Shown here piece by piece: positions 43,376 through 54,279 of a stretch of 64,000 nt of DNA. Source of the stretch: Bombyx mori (taxonomy: Eukaryota; Arthropoda; Insecta; Lepidoptera; Bombycidae); NCBI RefSeq assembly GCF_030269925.1, contig NC_085131.1, positions 2,308,001 through 2,372,000 on the forward strand, in the 5' to 3' direction. Positions within the stretch are counted from its first letter, which is position 1. The number at the start of each line of letters is the position of its first letter. The translations under genes were made by a program, and so were the position numbers. The notes under the pieces are model-generated. The model saw only the letters and a program-made list of their open reading frames with translations, was not told the origin of the DNA and searched no databases.

Positions 43376-43625
43376 GCTGTACCCGTCCGCTTCGCTGGGC
43401 ATTTAAAATTAACAATATTATTTCTCATCCCCACAAAGATTCTCATCATTAACGCCCCCGCAACTGGTGTAGGGAGTCCAACACTTATATAAATATTAGC
43501 CTATCCATTAAGTACATGTATTTTCTACGTGGATACCAAGTTTCAATTCAATCGGATGCATGGTTCAGTAATTATAACGGAACATCCGTAAAAACCACTG
43601 TAGATTTATATATTAGTATAAATTA
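43376..43625 (-). mobile_element. Helitron-like dispersed repeat in the last exchanger intron
   Basis: CTAGCTGTACCCGTCCGCTTCGCTG ... CAATCGGATGCATGGTTCAG ... TTTATATATTAGTATAAATT. The CTAG at one end and the TA-rich other end resemble the families with A|TC...CTAG|T borders. A partial copy lies at 36197-36275. Non-coding. Confidence 0.45.
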
Positions 43626-43795
43626 GATATAGATTGGAAGATGACGCTTCAATTGTCGATAAATGATCATTGGAGCTCAAAGGGGTCAATTACTTCGATA
43701 CAAGAACTGTTTCGTCCCTTAGTAGTAGTAGTGGCTAGAAAAGTGTTGAAGGCATCTTTACCAGAGGTAGAGCATCTTGTGAAACCGTAATGGGG

Positions 43796-43965
43796 TTTCG
43801 GTTTGAAGGGTGGGGCAGCCGTTGCATTGTTAAAACTGAGACTTAAAACTCATGTCGCAAGATGGGTATTGACGTGGCTTATAATCTATGAGCTCCGTTA
43901 AATACTTAACACCAGGTGGGTTGTGTACTCATCCACCTGTCTACGCAGTATATAAGTAAAATAAT
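43796..43965 (+). mobile_element. Diverged Bm1 SINE fragment
   Basis: GGTTTCGGTTTGAAGGGTGG and TACTTAACACCAGGTGGGTT are recognisable, but other parts differ strongly. Old copy, head missing. Confidence 0.75.
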
Positions 43966-44086
43966 AATAATCGAGAATTGGACATCATATTCTAAGGTGC
44001 GTGGTGACATTTACGTCGTGAGGTTTGTGAAAATCATGACTTCGTTTCCAAACACCACTTCCTTCTACATTTTTAGTGAAAATTTT

Positions 44087-44362
44087 ATGAGGTCCTTCAA
44101 TCTAGTTTTTTTATTGTATGAAATAATTTTTGTTTATCAGATAAACTTTGTGTTACTGGTGGTAAGGACCTCTGGTGAGTTCGCACGGGTAGGTACCATC
44201 ACCCCGCCTATTACTGCCCTGAAGCAGTAATGCGTTTCGATTCGAAGGGTGGGGTAGCCGTTGTAACTATACTGAGACCTTAGTACTTATATCTCAAGAT
44301 GGGTGACGCATTTACGTTGTAGATCTCTATGGGCTCCAGTAGCTACTTAACATCAGGAATAA
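44087..44362 (+). mobile_element. Bm1 variant with an alternative 5' head
   Basis: The Bm1 body (from ACTGGTGGTAAGGACCTCTG at about 44155) is preceded not by the tRNA linker but by ATGAGGTCCTTCAATCTAG, a T-run, ATTGTATGAAATAATTTT and CAGATAAACTT (44090-44150). The same head precedes the body at 53173-53480. The 3' end stops early, at CTACTTAACATCAGG. The body shares the variant GGACCTCTGGTGAGTT with the other copy. Confidence 0.75.
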
Positions 44363-44439
44363 TTTTGTTTGTCCGATGGATTTTCTTAGATAGTTGGACT
44401 GAAATAAAAGAACTACATTATGTTTATATCCTTCTGTAG

Positions 44440-44644
44440 CCTAGCCTTCAGCGTCACGATGTTCTGCTCGGAAGCCGCTCTAGCTGTCCTTGTCCTGGTG
44501 CTGAGAAGACGTCGAAGTATTGGCGGGGAGCTCGGCGGACCACGCGGCATCAAGATCGTAACTTCCATGTTCTTCTTTTCCCTGTGGCTAATCTATCTAA
44601 TCATGTCTGGCTTGGAAGCCTATGACGTCATAGAAGGTTTTTGA
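44440..44644 (+). CDS. Calx: Sodium/calcium exchanger last coding exon
   Basis: After ATCCTTCTGTAG, 205 nt (one phase base, 67 codons, TGA at 44642-44644) read LAFSVTMFCSEAALAVLVLV, LRRRRSIGGELGGPRGIKIV and TSMFFFSLWLIYLIMSGLEAYDVIEGF. The string IGGELGGP between two helices and the C-terminal LEAYDVI.GF are typical of arthropod Calx. Two membrane helices finish the transporter. The EAALAV part replaces a Phe/Ala-rich segment in other insects as I recall them. The 3' UTR follows; an AATAAA lies at 45185-45190. Confidence 0.97.
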
Positions 44645-45184
44645 AAATTTGGCTCCGACTAAATCGATATGTTTGGATTGTCGCGAAGACACGTTGCTTG
44701 GGGGATATGAACTGGTCTCCCAAAATGTTCTAGCGTCGTATGAGCCAAGTATCGAAATGTTTAAAAAAATATATTCCTACTAAAAATATCCTTCTAAACT
44801 ATTTATTCCTATAGCATGCTGTTTCGAAATTTCTTTAGTAATATTAAGAATGTGCTTGCATATCCGATTTTTATTTTGCGGCTGTTGATTCATAATTAAC
44901 TAAATTATTTGTCTCTCGTGAATTCTGCCAGCCCTATGTTCAGCAGTACACAACATAGGGTTGACACGTCGTCGATAATAACTAAGTAAAAATCAGCTTT
45001 ACGCAGTCGCAATTTATAAATCGCAAATGCGAACACCCTATTAATATTGGTAGCCTTCAAGGCTGTGGTATTTTAGGCGTATATGTAGATTTAAATGTGT
45101 TAGTATTTGTAAATGAATATTAAATATATTTGTGATGACGTAAATGCTATTTGTAAGCGACAGCTACACTTGTTTTGAATCGAA
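44645..45184 (+). other. Probable 3' UTR of the exchanger gene
   Basis: AT-rich and free of recognisable transposons, unlike most of the window, which fits transcribed untranslated sequence. A hairpin-like pair CCTATGTT...AACATAGG occurs at about 44933-44960. Confidence 0.45.
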
Positions 45185-45190
45185 AATAAA
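45185..45190 (+). promoter_or_regulatory. Calx: Candidate polyadenylation signal of the exchanger gene
   Basis: AATAAA 541 nt after the stop codon, followed by a GT-containing stretch (ATTCGTGTGGTC) about 15 nt downstream. It is the first clear hexamer in a 3' UTR of plausible length. Position inferred only. Confidence 0.4.
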
Positions 45191-45292
45191 CAACGTCCTT
45201 ATTCGTGTGGTCAATTAAAGAAGCATTCTTCATTAATACTAATTTGATTTAATATTCAATTTGAATGCGTACAAAACGATGATTATTTTACT

Positions 45293-45400
45293 TGTGGTAG
45301 GGGGTGTATTATGAATCCTCGATATTTCAGCCGCGAAGTCGGTCCGACTTGAAGAGTGGGAGGTCCGTTGTACTACTATTTATTATACATAACAAAATCT
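45293..45400 (+). repeat. Decayed Bm1-like sequence
   Basis: CTTGTGGTAGGGGGTGTATT, CAGCCGCGAAGTCGGTCCGA and CTTGAAGAGTGGGAGGTCCG follow the Bm1 body order with many substitutions. Confidence 0.5.
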
Positions 45401-45814
45401 TCAACCTCACGTCTTAAGTAAAAGTGGGTTGATATCGTGCGGAGTTTATTCACATCACATAATATACCTAGTATTGGAACATCACAATTCATTCAATGAA
45501 TAAAATGGTTTCAGATTTGAAGCGAATAATATTTTTTGTATTAATTAATTGCAACTAAACTGAATTATTTTGAAAGTTACGACGAGCTCACGGTAAGTTT
45601 GGTTATAAGCGAACCAGAATCCATCTTATGGGGTTTGAGACACGCGTTGCGACACCAATTTGAAGTTTCCTTGCATAAATAGCTATCGTACTCTTCAAAA
45701 TGTAACGTGACATTTCTTGGCAGAAATTTACAGAACAATACTTACTTTACCATCAATTCAAACTCAAATACAATAGTGGTACTTATTAAATAAATCCGGT
45801 GTACAGAGTGTAGC

Positions 45815-46372
45815 CGTGACGCGAAACTATCTCACGAATGTTCTAATTTTTACTGGTGGTAGGACCTCTTGTGAGTCCGCGCGGATAGGTACCATCACCC
45901 TGGCTGTTTCTGCCGTGTAGCAGTAATGCGTTTCGGTTTGAAGAGTGGGGCAGCCGTTGTAACTATACTGAGATCTTAGAACTTATATCTCAAGGTGGGT
46001 GGCGCATTTGCGTTGTAGATGTCTATGGGCTCCAGTAACCACTTAACACTAGGTGAGCTGTGAGCTCGCCCACCCATCTAAGCAATAAACAAAAAATATT
46101 ACCCACGAACCTGAGGATAATTTTAGTTTAAAAAGTTTTCGCACGACCGTTTCTCGACTGGAAAAACAGTCATTGGCTTTATCAATCTCATCATCAGAGC
46201 CGAATATCTACTTTGCTTTACATTAATTATTTACGTTACATTACTTGTTATTTGAACAATGTATTTAAGTGCGGTAAAAAAAAGACAGTCTACAGATGAA
46301 GAATCAGAAACAGTCGGACTACACTAGAATTTATCTGAAGCACTTTTAACATTTGATGAAGCACTTTTAACC
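45815..46372 (+). repeat. Local duplication, copy 1
   Basis: Unique sequence shared with 46925-47560: GCGAAACTATCTCACGAATGTTCTAAT, CCTGAGGATAATTTTAGTTT, CATCAGAGCCGAAT, GAATCAGAAACAGTC and ACTTTTAACATTTGA. This copy is interrupted by Bm1 (45851-46096) and truncated by a LINE tail (46373). Confidence 0.75.
45851..46096 (+). mobile_element. Bm1 SINE in duplication copy 1
   Basis: From TACTGGTGGTAGGACCTCTT to CATCTAAGCAATAAACAAAA; head missing. The other duplicate (near 46963) is empty at this point, reading TGTTCTAATTACGTAAGAAC, so the SINE arrived after the duplication. Confidence 0.9.
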
Positions 46373-46730
46373 GTATGTTCCGTGGGGAGTGCTCTGAGGA
46401 ATTGTTTGAGATGATCCCCTCATCTCCTTTTTATCATCGCACCTCCCGCCGTCGGAGCAGAGTTCATCCATATTATCCGGAACCGCTGCGTTCATCGTCA
46501 GTGCGTTTCCAGAGGTCTTTTTTGCCACGTACCATTCGGCCACGGAATAAGCTCCCCTCCACGGTGTTTCCCGAGCGCTATGACATGTCCTTCTTCAAAC
46601 GAGGCTTGTGGAGAGTATTAAGCGGTAGGTAGCGGCTTAGCTCAGCCCCTGGCATTGCTGAAGTGCGACGGTAACCACTCACCATCAGGTAGCCTTATGA
46701 TCGTCTGCCAACAAGGGCAATAAAAAAAAG
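46373..46730 (+). mobile_element. CR1-like LINE 3' end in duplication copy 1
   Basis: It encodes [37 protein letters not shown] and FLPRTIRPRNKLPSTVFPER, then SFFKRGLWRVLSGR. The 3' UTR and CAACAAGGGCAATAAAAAAA tail follow. After the tail the sequence resumes as GTTGTGTATCG, matching GTGTGTATCG at about 47552 in copy 2. Confidence 0.8.
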
Positions 46731-46924
46731 TTGTGTATCGGTATAGAAGGTTGCCCATGCGATGGACCCACCAAGTCAAGTCGGCAGTTAGCGGCTGTTT
46801 GCATGAGTGTACCGGCTTATCACAAACCAGAAGAAGTGGAGATGGTTCGTGAGGCGCATAACATCTGCCCACAGCAATGATACTCTATGACGAGCGCGAC
46901 CGCTCTGACAAGAGTGATACGACA

Positions 46925-47560
46925 ATGAGAGTGTATCCGTCGCGCGAAATTATCTCATGAATGTTCTAATTACGTAAGAACCTGGGTATAATTTTAGTTT
47001 AAATAGTCTTTGCACGTTTTATCAATTTCATCTTCAGAGCCGAATGAATACGTTACATTATTCTGTACTGTACATTACTTCTTCACTGTACATTACTTCT
47101 TTACTTTACATTACTATTTTAATTTACATTACATACTTTAACAATACGTTTAAGTACAGTCAAAAACAACATTGTCTAGAGATGATGAATCAGAAACAGT
47201 CGATTTGCCTGAAGCGTAATAAAATAAATCGACTCGTGTAATAAAAATGAAACCTGCATAATTATAATTTGCGTAATTACTGGTGGTAGGACCTCTTGTG
47301 AGTCCGCGCGGATAGGTACCACCACTCTGCCTATTTCTGCCGTGAAGCAGTAATGCGTTTCGGTTTGAAGGACGGGGCAGTCGTTGCAACTATATTCGAG
47401 ACCTTGGAACTTGTATCTCAGGGTGGGTGGCGCATTTACGTTGTGGATGTCTATGGGCTCCAGTAACAACTTAGCACCAGGTGGACTGTGAGCTCGTCCA
47501 CCCATCTAAGCAATAGAAAAAAAAAGAACTTTTAACATTTGAAACAAGAAAGTGTGTATC
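46925..47560 (+). repeat. Local duplication, copy 2
   Basis: It matches copy 1 at 45815-46372 and just beyond its LINE tail. Its own Bm1 insertion (47233-47525) is at a different point. It contains an expanded TACATTACTTCTTCACTG-type simple repeat (about 47075-47135) that is shorter in copy 1. Confidence 0.75.
47233..47525 (+). mobile_element. Bm1 SINE in duplication copy 2
   Basis: From TCGTGTAATAAAAATGAAAC through the body to CCATCTAAGCAATAGAAAAA; the head is lost but part of the linker is kept. Copy 1 is empty here (CTGAAGCACTTTTAACATTT). Confidence 0.9.
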
Positions 47561-48150
47561 GTGTAGTCGGTGTTAATTAATCATTTTTTTCTTCTCGACC
47601 CGTTCTTCGTTCGCTCCATTACCGGAAGCCGTTGAGAAAGATCCGTTCGTAGTATTATAATTAAGTCGCGTCGCTTCGTTTGTTTTAATTAAGACCTTCA
47701 GTTCATTAGAGGCGACGAAATGCGTTTGTGGCGAAAGGATTTTTTTGTCATGTCACGTTCGAAATTAGCCAGATATATGCCTGACCACGTGTCGCTAGTT
47801 GGGCGATGATATTCATTTGAAAACACTGTTATTTGATGGGTTTTTACCACATTTAATGTATTGCAAGCGCCATCATCAATAGATAAACTTATTTACTTTC
47901 TTATTGGTCCGTCTTTGAGTGTTACTAAATTCAATGATTCGCCTTGAAAATATACAGTTAGGGTATGACAACCCGTTAAGTTTAACAATGTGTATAATTG
48001 AAATATAAGCGAAAGCTTAAAATAGTTCGATGATGTTTGTGTTGAAGTCTATGGGCCCTATGAACTCGTCTAGGTCATATCACACAGTAAGGATGTCGGT
48101 TACATCATATTCGGTGAGTAGGTCCGGATTTTGGGATAGTCATGAAAACC
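47561..48150. other. Intergenic, nothing recognised
   Basis: Mixed-composition sequence without an open frame or known repeat that I can name. Confidence 0.4.
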
Positions 48151-48347
48151 TTTTTTTTTATTGCCCTTGTAGGCAGACGAGCATACGGACCACAAAATGG
48201 TAAGTGGTTACCATCGCTCATGGACGTCAGCAATGCCAGGGGCAGAGCCAAGCCGCTGCTCCGCTTAATACACTCCACAAGCTTCGTCTGAAGAAGGACA
48301 TGTCATAGCGCTCGGAAAACACGTGGAGGGGAGCTCATTCACGGATG
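48151..48347 (-). mobile_element. CR1-like LINE 3' end (short)
   Basis: The reversed tail TTATTGCCCTTGTAGGCAGA, the 3' UTR, then minus-strand codons for FPSAMTCPSS-opposite/SFF(R)RSLW near the end. 5'-truncated soon after the GAGGGGAGCTCATTC segment. Confidence 0.7.
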
Positions 48348-49442
48348 GTATAATTATAAAGCTAAGTATAGACTTACCGGATTAGAATAATAGGGGTACG
48401 CAGTTTTCATGAGTATTCGTTGAAATTCTTTGGCTTTGGTATCGGCATGGCTTACACAATCAAATATGCTACAGGAAATAGAGTAGGATTCAATATATAA
48501 AATACATAAAAGTATTTTTAAATTCTAATGTCTTGTCTATAATTTTATTATTCTGTAATCATATTCTGTATTTTGAAGATTCAGCCAAAAAAGATACCTA
48601 TTTAGTCTTAGTTTGTTTGAACATACTGGACTGATTCCGTTGATACTGTATATTTTCGATTACATATTATGTTGTTTGAGAAATTGTGTCCATTAGTAAT
48701 AAAATCAAATTTATATCAACAAGAATGATTCTAAGAATAAAAAGTGTACTCCCATTTCAAGTCAAAACACTCTTGTTATTTATTTTAAATTATATGCAGG
48801 TGGAATCATGTCTATAAATTTAGATTGTTTATATTAGATTGTCAATGAACTTGCCGAGTTCAGAAGTAGTTCAATTTACGAAATAGAGGTGGCAATTTTG
48901 TTTTAAAAAAATGTACAACGAAATATTTTGTTATTATTCTATATTTAAACAAATTCTTTTCTAAATTTTATATGTTAAAATATAGCTTTTTGTTGTCTAC
49001 GAAAGCGATCGTGGCACTGTTCAGAATGGCGCCTTTAAAATTAATAAAAACATAGAAATCAACATCATATTAACAGGGGTATAAATGCAACGAATGTAAC
49101 ATTCAATAAAACACCAAAATGTTTTTTATTATTATTAAATATACTATATTCATTAAAATAGAGATGCAATTATGTTAAATTCATAAACAATAAATAAAAT
49201 AGTTATTTTATGTTGATAGTTAGTTACATATAATTTGTAAATAAATTCTAATTCTGAAAAAGGGCTATAATACTCTACACTCTCATTCTAATGCAATTCG
49301 CTAAGCTGCTTTTAGACCAATAAAAAATGACCCATATTTGGTTTAACTATTTTAATTTAAAAAAAAGATAACATATTTCATTCCATTGCTGGTTCGTGGT
49401 CACATAACTATTGTGGTGAAACGAAATATTCACGAGACTTTC
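48348..49442. other. AT-rich intergenic sequence
   Basis: No gene or recognised element. Several AATAAA hexamers occur by composition. Confidence 0.4.
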
Positions 49443-49651
49443 CCTACAGCACGTCAGTATTGTCTGTATTATTGTAATAATAGGACGTGTCCACAGAACA
49501 CTATTACCTGTTTAATTAACAATATTCGTTTACCATATTTGGACGGCTACACAAACATATACCATATACAGCACTGTTTTTTTCTTTCTTTTTCTTTCTG
49601 TGGACACGTCCTTTTATTAGAATAATACAGACAATACTGACGTTCTGTAGG
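49443..49651. mobile_element. Small inverted-repeat element (MITE), 209 nt
   Basis: The ends CCTACAGCACGTCAGTATTG and CAATACTGACGTTCTGTAGG begin inverted repeats of about 54 nt with few mismatches, including GGACGTGTCCACAG on both sides. The interior has a C/T-rich tract. The target duplication is not evident. It would fold into a hairpin. Non-coding. Confidence 0.75.
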
Positions 49652-49737
49652 CACAAGACTCTTAATAACTTTATGGGAGTCAGTATCACGGTTATAAATT
49701 TTATAACAATTTAACTGGTCTTAACTAGGAATTACCT

Positions 49738-49925
49738 TTATTCCCTGCCTATTCGCTGGTAGCCTAAGAGGCTATTCTGGGTTCTCGCGGATGGGTACGT
49801 GAGCTCACGAGCTCAACCTTCGAGGTTTTGCTAACACTAACCCTAGCAAGAGTAATGCTTCGCAGAATCTACCACCGGGCCACAGTTGCGACCCACTGAG
49901 AAGTTCCGGCGAGAGTCTCAATGGG
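49738..49925 (-). mobile_element. BMC1-like LINE 3' UTR fragment (diverged)
   Basis: The reverse complement contains CTCTCGCCGGAACTTCTCAG, TGGGTCGC and GGTGGTAGATTCTGCGAAGC, parallel to the 3' UTR at 32180-32250. Then it differs (CTAGGGTTAGTGTTAGCAAA). 5'-truncated, with a different subfamily tail. Confidence 0.7.
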
Positions 49926-50207
49926 GAGGAACTACAGTTCTATCTATATCTAACACAATGCAGTCATGCATTATAGAATACATTTCAGACTCCGGCCTCA
50001 TGTTGAGACATGTGGCTAGATCCAGCTTTGACTACTCTACACCCGGGTGGGGGATGCCTTCGTTGATCCATCTAATCAGTAACAAAAAAGTGTCTGTTCA
50101 GAATATCAATTCCTTCCCTAAGCATAATTTACAAGAAGAGCTAAACACTTCACGTACCGTATAAGAAATGGTATAAATATTTGCCTTCACAAGAAAACGA
50201 TACCGTT

Positions 50208-50300
50208 TCTTCTTTTTCTTATCAGCCCACAGACGTCCACTGCTGGACATGGGCCTCACCCAAGCCTCGCCACAAAGACCGGTCCCGCGCTGCCCGCATC
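50208..50300 (-). mobile_element. LINE 3' fragment (RTE-like)
   Basis: CAGCCCACAGACGTCCACTG and CTGGACATGGGCCTCACCC match the reversed 3' end of the RTE-type LINE at 20408-20450 in pattern (CCGTCCACTGCTGAACATAG). A very short relic. Confidence 0.6.
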
Positions 50301-52520
50301 GATAATAATTATAATAATAATACAACAATACCATTTATAATCACACAATATTTTTTTCACGATTTCAAAATGAACGTGTCGAATAAAACAAAAGGGGAGA
50401 ATGAAATTTGAACGTGTATTATTACGTCTTAATATGTGAGCGTTTTAGTGAATACTAGTGCTTAATTTTTATGTTGTTATAAAGAACGATAATTGTTCAT
50501 TCCTAGATCCCTACGTATCTTTATCTAGAATGTTTGCATATATGATAATTAACTTCAGCCTATTTCGGACCAAATATTTTGTTCGAATTTATTTTGTGTA
50601 GTTTTTTTAAAGCCTTTAAAATCTCTTAATAGTTTTTATAGTAAATATCTATTTAAATCTGAATATAAATATAATTAAATAAAAAAATAGGACAAAAGTA
50701 GAAGAGGCAAAGTAAAAAGGAAGAACAAAATGAGGGAAAGAATTGGAGAAATTATTGTCCCAATGAATACACTGAAGTGGATTGATAAATCTTATCACGT
50801 ACCCTTGTGACTAAAACATTTTGTAACAATGCATTTTCAACTTATCTGCCGATAAAAGATTGCTTCATCTTTGCAATTCTCTATTAAATCTCGAAAGATA
50901 TGAAATTGTAAGATATGTTTAAAATTTAATAAGGACGTGAATGAATCCTATCCTACATATTTCTAAGCTTCATAGTCCAATCTAGTTGTATTTATATAAT
51001 ATAAATTACTTAAACTTATCTATGTTTGTAGAAATTATAATTGGTAAAAATGCGATTTAAATTTGATTACTTCTAGATATTTTTCAACCGATCGCATTGA
51101 CATCGTGTGTTTGTGTGTGTGTGATATCGTTTTAAACTATCAATAGTAATGAATAATTGTATATTTAAAATGCAAATTATTATTAAATTAACTATCAATT
51201 CAATTAAGAAATCTAGGATCTTCTGGTTGTACTCTATATTTATTAAAAATCTGTGTAATTTTTACAAATGATAATTTCTGTATAAAAAATAATATATTTC
51301 CTAGCTATGTGTCGTACGTGTTAGCTCTTCATGTTTATAATTACATTAGTTATGTAACTAACTAGTCGTAATGTATTTATATAAGTTAATTTCTTTTAAA
51401 CGGTTCCTTCCTTAAAAAAACGAATATAAAAATATTATTTTATTAGAGAATTCAAATCTGAACTTTTGCTAGTAGCTTTACCCTAATAAAACAATGTCAT
51501 ACTTCTAGAAACATAATTATAAAAGCTATACGGATAATTTTCTGAAACTTTTTATTAATTGTAAGCTGTATTTAATTTTATCAAGCTTTAAATTAAATAA
51601 AATCATTATTTTATCTACGTAAAAAGCTTGACGACTTAAATTCCTCCTTTATATTTTAATTATTTTATCAGTCATTTTGCGGATCACCATAATTTATATA
51701 CTGAAAGAATATTGTTATTGATGATAATATGAGAGACAGAAGGGAATGGAAGGGAAAGCTTTTAAAGCCGAAACAAACTTATTATTTTTTGCTTTTCTTC
51801 TATCCGCAATGAATTTATAATAACATATAAGACAGATAAAATTTCTGAATCGCTAATAATCTAAAAAGCTGACACCATTCGCCACTGGTTCGTATTGTTC
51901 TCGCATATCAGCTGATGTAATTTGATGTACATTGCGTTCTTGTAACAAAAACAATTGACGTATCTTAATTTTTCGATTCTACGCTATTTTTATTGTTATT
52001 TTTCAAAATTTTTACCTAAAGCAGAAGACATGTTCTTTAATAGTAATCAATTAACAGTGGCGTGGTATTTACAAAAAAAAGTCCTAAGTAACAGTAGCAT
52101 ACTAATTATTATTTTAGACTAGTGCTAAATAATGATTTAGAATGTTATTCTTGTAATTAATTGTATCTTGCCGATCATAAACTATAAAAATTTATATTTT
52201 AAATTTAAATTAAATAATTATTTTAAATATATATTTCTTTTTTTAAATGTGTCTTCGATAAAATAATCTTGTTTTAGGCCTTTATCTTGTAGACTCATTC
52301 ATTTTCTAGCGAACACTACTTCTGAAGTACGAAAAATAGAATGTTTTAACATTAAATGTGAATCTATTTAGTTGTGTAAAGTAATTTATAAGCCGCACGC
52401 CGACCGAATGTTGAAATTATGTTATTTTGATAATTATTATTATTATTATTGTCATTGTTAATATAAAGTGTTTGTTAAATACTTAAATCTCGTGTTTCAT
52501 TTATGATTACATAAAGTCAA
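50301..52520. other. Long AT-rich intergenic stretch
   Basis: No coding potential or recognised repeat. A TGTGTTTGTGTGTGTGTG run lies near 51107-51122 and a TTATTATTATTATTATT run near 52433-52450. Confidence 0.5.
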
Positions 52521-52689
52521 GCCGCCAGTGTTTTTGCTATTTTATTAGTTGTTTTAGCATTGTGCATAAGCGGAGCGGGTAGGAAGGTACCACTGTGAGG
52601 TCGAGGTGGCGGATTTGTACCTATCATCTCCCGTATCTCATTTGAGCTCTTTCTCGTAGACGCGTGACGAAGATTTTTGAGGGACTAAA

Positions 52690-52870
52690 TTCCAACTTAC
52701 ATTAAAGCCCTAACACAGGGAGTTCATAGCGTAAATGGTACTACTTATTTTAGGATATGAGGTTGAAACGTCAATTGTATTGTACGGTTGTCTCAAACTT
52801 CAAACCGGAACGCATGATTGCTTCGCAGCAGAATTAGATAGTACTGTGATACCTACTCATACAAGTCGCC
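52690..52870 (-). repeat. Decayed Bm1-like sequence
   Basis: GGGAGTTCATAGCGTAAATG, ATATGAGGTTGAAACG and CTTCAAACCGGAACGCATGA follow the minus-strand Bm1 order with many changes. Confidence 0.5.
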
Positions 52871-52952
52871 TGCTATTGTTAATTATCTAAATCAAAAATT
52901 GAGTTTTTTTCACGCAATATAACTCAGCCTTAGAAAGAGTGCGCAGTCTTGT

Positions 52953-53163
52953 AGTTGTCGTGGCTTACAGGATAAGATGTCCGGTGCATTCGTATCTAGC
53001 CATGCACCGGTTTTCGAAACCCGTAGGCCAGGTACCAATTGTTCTAATGAAATACGTAGGTACTTAGCAAATGTTCACGATTGATTTTCACGGTGAAGGA
53101 ATAACATCGTGTAATAAAAACCAAACCCACAAATTTATAATTTGCGTAATTACTGGTGGTATG
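52953..53163 (+). mobile_element. Bm1 SINE 5' half (tRNA-like head and linker)
   Basis: The A box (TGGCTTACAGG) and a mutated B box (TTTTCGAAAC) are followed by the linker, up to ATTACTGGTGGTATGA, where Bm1 sequence is cut off by the alternative-head Bm1 variant at 53164. Confidence 0.85.
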
Positions 53164-53480
53164 AGGCGTGGCGTATGAGGTCCTTCAAATTTTTTTTTTT
53201 TTATTGTATGAAACAATTTTTTATTTGTCAGACAAACTTCTACTGGTGGTAGGACCTCTGGTGAGTTTGCACGGGTAGGTACCACCATCCTGCCTATTTC
53301 AGCCGTGAAGCAGTAATGCGTTTCGGTTTGAAGGGTGGGGCAGCCGTTGTAACTATACTGAGACCTTAGAACTCATATCTCAAGCTGGATGGCAGCATTT
53401 ACGTTGTAGATGTCTATGGGCACCAGTAATCACTTAACACCAGGTGAACTATGAGTTCGTCCATCCACATACGCATAAAA
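53164..53480 (+). mobile_element. Bm1 variant with an alternative 5' head, copy 2
   Basis: TATGAGGTCCTTCAAATTTT, a T-run, ATTGTATGAAACAATTTTTT and GTCAGACAAACTTCTACTGG lead into a complete Bm1 body with the GGACCTCTGGTGAGTTTGC variant and a 3' CATACGCATAAAAAAG end. It matches the arrangement at 44087-44362, and interrupts or follows the Bm1 5' half immediately upstream. Confidence 0.8.
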
Positions 53481-54279
53481 AAGTTACATCGGTCGATGCG
53501 AATACATCGGTGTGCTTAATGCTAGTTTATTAACTCCATAAATATTTGAATTAACTTTTACGCGATCAAGAAGTTAAAAAGCTCTACTACTCTACTAAGC
53601 ACACGGGTATCGTATCTTTTAGGTAGTGATGACGTCGTATAGTTTTCATAGCGTTTTTTTTTTATATTTAAGTAGACTAATTATGGTTAAGTTTCCTATA
53701 CGTAATTCAGCATTTACACCGACAAGATACTACACAGAATCGTTTATTAGCGGTCGAGATGGCGCCGTGCGGTGACGTTTCCTGCGGTCTCTGCAGACGT
53801 TTGGCATAAGGCAAAGAAGCAAGCGTTTTTTTGTTTTCAAATACTGAATCTTAAATCGAAGAAGAATGCGGAATGTTTCGGTGAATTAACTTGCAAGCAG
53901 TTTAAATAATTTGAACCTGATATTCTAGTAGCTGCTTCTACATATTATTAGAAATGATGCAAAGAATCTTTTAAAATTATTTTATTTTCACAATTCTTTC
54001 AACTAACCAATCAGCTGAATATAAATTTATAAATATAATAAATTTCATATGGATTGGATGAATTTGCATTTTACCCCTAGGCTAAGTTTTTTATAGAGTT
54101 TAATTTATTAAATTCAAAATAATAAAAAGGCAAATAGATATATAATAATATAATATATAATAAAAATATAATACTATAATATTTGTTTGTTAAGTTATTG
54201 TGGCGGTAGCCATCATAAATGCAAGATATTTGATAGATGCCTGCATCTCGTTTACGACATTAGAGTAGTAGATCCAAGT
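53481..54279. other. Intergenic, nothing firm
   Basis: AT-rich, with TA-rich runs around 54140-54180. AGATGGCGCCGTGCGGTGACG at about 53757 is a local GC-rich patch without an open frame. Confidence 0.4.
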
